From positions 2,790,001 to 2,854,000 of the forward strand of contig NZ_CP041405.1 of NCBI RefSeq assembly GCF_007066085.1: a stretch of 64,000 nt of DNA. Reading direction: 5' to 3'. Below, in pieces: positions 59,259-64,000 of this stretch (positions within the stretch are counted from its first letter, which is position 1; every line of letters begins with the position of its first letter). The notes under the pieces were generated by a model. That model saw only the letters and a program-made list of their open reading frames with translations, did no database searches and had not been told where the DNA came from. The stretch is from Paenibacillus thiaminolyticus (GTDB lineage Bacteria > Bacillota > Bacilli > Paenibacillales > Paenibacillaceae). The position numbers and the translations under genes were made by a program.

Positions 59259-61595
59259 CTATTCCATAATCAGCCCATACGCTGTGATCCGCTTGATTCT
59301 GCGCGACACCAACAGCGCTACGACATAAGCGAGTACCGTCATCGCGATGCAGAGCTTCGTGATAAGCGGGACAGGGATGATGAAGCGCGCATGGGACAGG
59401 CCGGCATCAAAAAGAATCAGCTTCAGCACGGAATTGGTATACAGGCAGCCCAGCACGCCGCCGGCGATGATGCCCGCGATGACGATGGGCATGAGGCAAA
59501 GTGCAATCTGAGTCATCAACTGGAACGTGGTGTAGCCTATCGCTTTGAGAATGCCGAACTCTCTTTTTCGCTTAATGAGGCTCGCGTTAATGACCAGATA
59601 GAGGAGCAAGACGACGACCAGCGCGGTGATCGCCACAATGACCGCCATGACGGCAAAGATGGCTGTAATATATCCCTCGCTCTGGCTCTCTAACGATTGA
59701 TTCACATCCGTGATCGCCTGAATCCGGCTGCCGTACGCCGATTCGGCGGCGTGAATAAAGTCCGCATTCGCCGTATCTTCCAGATAGACGTTAATGGACA
59801 TGCCCTGGTGACCGGGTACAAGATGCTGTACGCCCGCCATCGTTAATGAGGCTCCATGGTTCCCTCTGTGAAGCGACTGGTTCAACCCGGTAATCAGAAA
59901 CGGATAGGAGGCCTCCCCCAATCCGGCATGAATCGTGTCGCCGACGGATTTGCCGAGCTGTCTGGCCAGTCCCCGGGTAACGGCAATCTCGTTATCATAT
60001 TGCGGATAACGGCCTTCATAGATAGTCGGATTATCCAGCTTGCCGTAATCGTCGGAGATCTCGGTCGTCACTAGTTGCCCCTCTATCGACGTTGTTATAT
60101 AGTCCAAAATATTTGCTTTCTCCACTCCCGGCATCTGTTCGATTCGCTTCAGCAGCTCCCCGCTGTCATGACCGGGCGCAACCTGAATCCCGATGTCTGG
60201 GGTCTCGGCGCCAACCAGCTGGAAAAAGGCCGTTTTATCTTCTGCGGCATTGTAGTACAAGACAACCGAGAACACCGAAGCAAAGGTAATCGCGGCCATA
60301 ATACCGGCGATCATCAGATTATGCCTGCGGTTCGCCAGCATCGCTTTGCAAGCCAGCAGCAAGGAAAGGCCGCCCGCAGCCTGATCCAGCGGGAGCGGAT
60401 TCCGTCTGAAATTATGGGGCTGGATCCCTCGCCGCAGAGCCGCAGCCGGGTGCAGCATATGAATGCGCCGCGAAGAGAGCAGCGTCACCGCCAGCACCAG
60501 CAAGACCATGATCAGCACGGTGAGCAGATCCGTTCCGGTATGGATGCCTCCCGGCCACAGCAGCCCCGTCACAAAAGAGAGGACGGCTCCGAATGCCGGC
60601 ATCGCCGCATAAGAAACGGCTGTGCCTGCCGCACTGGCGGGAAGGGCGATCAGCATATACTGCAACCCAATCGACGACACAATCTGCAGGCTGGTATAGC
60701 CCAACGCCTTGAGCACCCCAATGTTCACCATTTCCTCCTCAATGCCGTTCGTGATGTGGAACTTGATGACAAGGAGCGACGCCAGCACGATCACCGCCGC
60801 GAAGGCGATCAGAATCAGGGCGACGACATGAACGGTCATCATGCTGCTGTCGGCCATGTCCAGGTTCGCGCTCCAAAAGCCGGAGTCCGCAGCCGCATAC
60901 AATTGCGGGAATTGCTTGTGAAAGTCACGTAATAAAGAGCCGGATTGTTCACTATTCCTTACTTGAGCAGACAGCAGGATACCGTCGGACGCAGGTCCGA
61001 GTTCGGCAGACAGTTGGAGGTAGGCCGCATCCGGCAAATAGAATTTGAGCATGGCGAGCTTGGTCGTCCCCATCAAGGCGGACTCGAAAAAACCGGCTAC
61101 ACGGTACCGATACGTCTTATTGTGATAGGTAAATGCGATGGAATCTCCCAGCTGGTAGCCGCCGGCCTTCAGTCCATAAGGGATATACATCCCGTCTTCC
61201 ATGCCGGAAGCGGACTCCCCAACCAGCTTCAGCGGCGCGATGTCGCGGCGGCTATCTGCATTCAACAGGGCAAGACGAATGCTGAAGTCGTTGTTGTTGT
61301 AACGAATCGTAGCCGCGGGGAGAAAAATCATCTGCTCCGTGACGCTTCCGATTACGCCTGGGTATCCATTGAGAAAATCCGCGTAAGGCTGCTGAAAGTC
61401 CGCCTTGTTCATCACCATGCTGACATGCGCATCATGCAGCTCATCCACCTTGTCTTCGTAAAAGGAGTTCATCGAAGACGTAATCGTCATGCCGATGTTC
61501 AGCAGCAGCGAAGCGGCAAATATCAAAACGAACAGCGAGATCGCCGCGCTTTTCCCTTGTCTGATATTGGCAATGGCGAGGTCGGCTATTCTCAC
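59259..61595 (-). CDS. FtsX-type ABC transporter permease with two FtsX domains
   Basis: A 778-residue permease. One helix at about 17-40, a large extracellular domain (about 45-245), three helices (250-390) with the first FtsX core (LVIKFHITNGIEEEMVNIGVLKALGYT in outline), one helix near 425, a second extracellular domain (about 450-640) and a second FtsX core (650-770; LIKRKREFGILKAIGYT). The doubled layout is typical of MacB/LolE-like and peptide-defence exporters. The GTG start lies one base after the ATPase stop. Function is inferred: extrusion or removal of a membrane-bound compound. Confidence 0.9.
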   Translation of the reverse strand: MRIADLAIANIRQGKSAAISLFVLIFAASLLLNIGMTITSSMNSFYEDKVDELHDAHVSMVMNKADFQQPYADFLNGYPGVIGSVTEQMIFLPAATIRYNNNDFSIRLALLNADSRRDIAPLKLVGESASGMEDGMYIPYGLKAGGYQLGDSIAFTYHNKTYRYRVAGFFESALMGTTKLAMLKFYLPDAAYLQLSAELGPASDGILLSAQVRNSEQSGSLLRDFHKQFPQLYAAADSGFWSANLDMADSSMMTVHVVALILIAFAAVIVLASLLVIKFHITNGIEEEMVNIGVLKALGYTSLQIVSSIGLQYMLIALPASAAGTAVSYAAMPAFGAVLSFVTGLLWPGGIHTGTDLLTVLIMVLLVLAVTLLSSRRIHMLHPAAALRRGIQPHNFRRNPLPLDQAAGGLSLLLACKAMLANRRHNLMIAGIMAAITFASVFSVVLYYNAAEDKTAFFQLVGAETPDIGIQVAPGHDSGELLKRIEQMPGVEKANILDYITTSIEGQLVTTEISDDYGKLDNPTIYEGRYPQYDNEIAVTRGLARQLGKSVGDTIHAGLGEASYPFLITGLNQSLHRGNHGASLTMAGVQHLVPGHQGMSINVYLEDTANADFIHAAESAYGSRIQAITDVNQSLESQSEGYITAIFAVMAVIVAITALVVVLLLYLVINASLIKRKREFGILKAIGYTTFQLMTQIALCLMPIVIAGIIAGGVLGCLYTNSVLKLILFDAGLSHARFIIPVPLITKLCIAMTVLAYVVALLVSRRIKRITAYGLIME

Positions 61596-61596
61596 C

Positions 61597-62358
61597 TCAC
61601 CACCCCATTTCGGTCAAAAACGCATGGAGCCGCTCCTGCCGATCGCGATTCTGATCCGCATCATAGGCGCCCAAATCGAGCTCCCCGCCAATCATGCCGT
61701 CGCGCAGGTAAAGAATCCGGTTGCCCCGTAAAGCCGTTTTGATATCATGGGTGACCACGACCATGCTCTGTCCATTCCGGTTGACCTCGGTCATGACATC
61801 CAGCACGCTGTCGCTGGATGCGGAATTAAGCGCCCCGGTAGGCTCATCGGCGAACACCATTTTCGGATGGTTGATCAGGGCGCGCACAATGCCGGCCCGC
61901 TGCGCTTCGCCGCCGGACAACTGGGAGGGGAAGTTGCCCCACACCGATTCAGGCAAGTCCACCTGGGCAAGCAGCCGCTTCGCTGTGGCAGCAACGGACT
62001 GCTTGTTCTTATTCACCAACAGTCCGCACGCCAGCACATTATCCAGCACGCTCATATTGTCCAGCAGACAGATGTGCTGGAACACGAACCCGCAATAATG
62101 TCTGCGGAACACAGCAAGCTGATCATGACTCAGCTTGGTGAGATTTTTCCCGATGAAATGAACCTCCCCGAGCGAGGGCTTATCCATGCCGGAGAGCGCG
62201 TAGAGGAGCGTCGACTTGCCCGAACCGGAGCTGCCCATAATAATCGTAAAATCTCCTTCCAGCAGGCTGATGTCCACATTTTTCAGCACATGCCGCTGAA
62301 TTCCGCCCGTAGAGAACGTTTTGCATAATTTCTCGGTTCGAAGTATCGTATTTTGCAT
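61597..62358 (-). CDS. ABC transporter ATPase (MacB/LolD/BceA type)
   Basis: A 253-residue ATPase: Walker A GSSGSGKST, Q-loop VFQHICLLDNMSV, signature LSGGEAQRAGIVRAL, Walker B MVFADEPTGALN, His switch VVVTHDIKT. This is the group that pairs with FtsX permeases. I prefer ATG 62358 (12 bases after AAAGGA); an ATG four codons earlier touches that site. Downstream the permease gene is coupled; upstream is the kinase gene after 115 bases. Confidence 0.9.
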   Translation of the reverse strand: MQNTILRTEKLCKTFSTGGIQRHVLKNVDISLLEGDFTIIMGSSGSGKSTLLYALSGMDKPSLGEVHFIGKNLTKLSHDQLAVFRRHYCGFVFQHICLLDNMSVLDNVLACGLLVNKNKQSVAATAKRLLAQVDLPESVWGNFPSQLSGGEAQRAGIVRALINHPKMVFADEPTGALNSASSDSVLDVMTEVNRNGQSMVVVTHDIKTALRGNRILYLRDGMIGGELDLGAYDADQNRDRQERLHAFLTEMGW

Positions 62359-62473
62359 GCATGCGGTCATTCCTTTGCTTGAAGTGGAGTGCGGATTGGA
62401 CTACAGTCCCATCATACAAAACCAATTCTTATCCAGTCTTTGCTCATTCCTTAACCAATCCTTAATTCCATCA

Positions 62474-63733
62474 TTAGCGGAGCTTGATTCGGAGGGTAAC
62501 GGTAAACCCGTCGTCGCGGTTATGGCATTCGATATCGCCCTGCATGCTCTGCATGAGATATTGGGAGATGAACAAGCCAAGCCCTGCCCCGGAATGGCTC
62601 GCGATATTATGGCCCCGGTAAAACTTGTTGAACAGCAGCGGCAATTCTTCCTGACTTACGCCATTCCCGTAATCCATGATGTCCATCTGCAAATGAGCGG
62701 GGGTGAGTACAGAGGAGATAGTAATGGCGGTGCCGGCATATTTGTAAGAGTTGCTTATAATATTGTCAAAGACTTGCTGCAAGCGCATCACATCCGTGAC
62801 GATGATGCATTCCGGGATGGGGCCGCACGAAATCTGCCCGTCATAATTCACGTTCGCGACGATATCCTCCAGCACGCGGCTAGATTCCTCGGTTGCATTG
62901 ACCTTCAGCTCGGTCAGCTCCTCCAGCGTCGCATGGAACATATCGGTCACCAGCAAGTTAATTTGCTCCGCCTTCGAATGGATCATTTGCAGCTGCTTGA
63001 TCGCTTTCTCATCGGTCGCGCGAAGCAGCATCAGTTCGCTGATCGCCTTAATGGAGGCGACGGGCGTTTTGACGTCATGGCTCAGACTGGCTACGAGCTC
63101 CTTTTTGCTGCGGTTGGCCTCATACTCGCTCTGCCGCGCCGCCGCGAGCTCCTCGCGCATGATGTCGAAGCTCTCGGTGAACGCGCCGAACGGATTGTTT
63201 TTGTCCATGTGCAGAGGGATATCCAAGTTCCCCCGTGCCACATTGAGGGCAAAGCTTTGCAGCTTTTTGAACGGCTTCCAGATGACATGATTCAAAAAAA
63301 GAATATAGAGCACACATAATATGGCCATCACGGTAAAAGTAATCAGGATCGCGGCAACAAGCTGTTTCTTGGTTTGCAGCGCCTTTTGTTCGTAGTCATC
63401 ATGAATGATGAGCTTGCCTGCGGCCGCTCCATGCACGGTAACATCCAGTATGGAAGCCCGTTTTTTGATGGCGTCATACAAGGTGATGGGGCGTCCATCC
63501 GCCGACTGGTAACGCACGTTCCCGCTCTGATCCAATACGACAAATGGCTGCGTGATGCCGCTGTAATCACCCTGCTCGAGCCGATCCCAGTTGCTTTCCA
63601 CCGTCTTCAGCACTTGGTTGGCCATGACAACATCCACATCCCTGCTTACTTCCGGCCCAATCACCCGCATCGACAGAACAAGGCCGGCGGCCAATACAAC
63701 AAGCATCGTCACGAGAAATCCCCTCGTCCTCAT
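62474..63733 (-). CDS. Sensor histidine kinase
   Basis: A 419-residue kinase with two helices (about 5-25 and 125-150) around a roughly 95-residue extracellular sensor, a HAMP-like linker, HisKA box ASLSHDVKTPVASIK with the phospho-acceptor His, and HATPase domain (VFDNIISNSYKYAG, DYGNGVSQEE, SGAGLGLFIS). It is not the short-sensor type of classic BceS, so it may detect its ligand directly. Start ATG 63733 follows GGAGGATGG and overlaps the end of the response-regulator gene by 4 bases (ATGA). Confidence 0.88.
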   Translation of the reverse strand: MRTRGFLVTMLVVLAAGLVLSMRVIGPEVSRDVDVVMANQVLKTVESNWDRLEQGDYSGITQPFVVLDQSGNVRYQSADGRPITLYDAIKKRASILDVTVHGAAAGKLIIHDDYEQKALQTKKQLVAAILITFTVMAILCVLYILFLNHVIWKPFKKLQSFALNVARGNLDIPLHMDKNNPFGAFTESFDIMREELAAARQSEYEANRSKKELVASLSHDVKTPVASIKAISELMLLRATDEKAIKQLQMIHSKAEQINLLVTDMFHATLEELTELKVNATEESSRVLEDIVANVNYDGQISCGPIPECIIVTDVMRLQQVFDNIISNSYKYAGTAITISSVLTPAHLQMDIMDYGNGVSQEELPLLFNKFYRGHNIASHSGAGLGLFISQYLMQSMQGDIECHNRDDGFTVTLRIKLR

Positions 63734-64000
63734 CGCTGTCCATCCTCCAGCACATATCCCGTTCCCCACACCGTTTTGATATATTGGGGCTTATTCGGGT
63801 CGGTTTCTATTTTCTCGCGCACATGACGAATATGCACGTTCAAGGTTCCGTCCCCGGTAAAAGAGTCCTCCCACACCTTGGCGAACAGTTCTTCCTTCGG
63901 GACGACCCGATTCTTGTTGCGCGCCAAATAGCAGAGCAACTTGTATTCCAAGGCCTTGAACTTGACCTCCCTCCCGTTCACGCGGACACGGGACAGCTCG
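63730..64000 (-). CDS. OmpR-family response regulator, C-terminal part
   Basis: The last 90 codons of a gene that enters from the right edge. Visible is the winged-helix DNA-binding domain: ELSRVRVNGREVKFKALEYK opens it, then LLCYLARNKNRVV, ELFAKVWEDSF, NVHIRHVREKIE and the wing IKTVWGTGYVL. The receiver domain lies outside the window. Its stop overlaps the kinase start, and the five-gene set regulator-kinase-ATPase-permease-hydrolase is probably one operon or regulon. Confidence 0.9.
   Translation of the reverse strand, partial: ELSRVRVNGREVKFKALEYKLLCYLARNKNRVVPKEELFAKVWEDSFTGDGTLNVHIRHVREKIETDPNKPQYIKTVWGTGYVLEDGQR

Overview
The window is about 64 kb of a GC-rich, low-redundancy chromosome from a member of the Bacillota, most likely Paenibacillus or a close relative. 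This rests on TTG and GTG starts behind strong AAGGAGG-type sites, a lysine riboswitch, a T-box, a GlnK/GlnL-type two-component system, two proteins with the copper-amine-oxidase 'stalk' domain, a YkyA lipoprotein, a TatA/TatC pair and many secreted or sugar-active enzymes. No rRNA, tRNA, phage, insertion sequence or CRISPR array was seen. Species was not determined.

Layout. 1-0.5 kb: start of an ABC exporter that runs off the left edge. 0.5-1.5 kb: gene-free, with a palindromic repeat element and minisatellites. 1.5-4.1 kb: ManNAc/sialic-acid operon (nanE, ROK kinase, RpiR regulator). 4.3-6.1 kb: lysine riboswitch and lysine permease. 6.3-8.7 kb: cytochrome bd oxidase (cydAB). 8.8-15.1 kb: glycoside module (AraC-GH39 fusion, PTS IIC, GH3). 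15.1-20.5 kb: glutamine-type ABC importer with a GlnKL-type two-component system. 20.7-25.5 kb: sensor lipoprotein, kinase, response regulator and divergent organophosphate antiporter. 25.6-27.1 kb: MqsR toxin with an MqsA/Panacea antitoxin and a clear operator-promoter. 27.2-40 kb: mixed housekeeping and envelope genes (transglutaminase-like, hydrolase, FlxA-like, KDPG aldolase and ROK kinase, YkyA, polysaccharide deacetylase, dehydrogenase, topoisomerase III, SDR, TraX). 41-45.3 kb: GMC dehydrogenase, Tat-exported small subunit, cytochrome c and private TatA/TatC. 45.4-48.0 kb: glutathione peroxidase with OhrR, then a T-box-controlled divergent seryl-tRNA synthetase. 48.1-50.3 kb: repeat-rich zone around a stalk-domain protein. 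50.3-57 kb: LysE exporter, secreted GH85 endoglycosidase, TPR protein, acetyltransferase, methyltransferase, thioredoxin. 57.3-64 kb: response regulator, kinase, FtsX-type ABC transporter and a membrane serine hydrolase, running off the right edge.

How it fits together. Much of the window is sense-and-respond cassettes: three two-component systems sit beside the transporter they probably control, and three RNA or operator switches (L-box, T-box, OhrR site) can be read directly. The most unusual DNA is a roughly 180-bp intergenic element found three times in the same orientation, each with four short palindromes at 50-61-50 bp spacing and each next to a minisatellite. The most system-like protein loci are the Panacea-type toxin-antitoxin pair and the GMC dehydrogenase/cytochrome c/Tat cluster.
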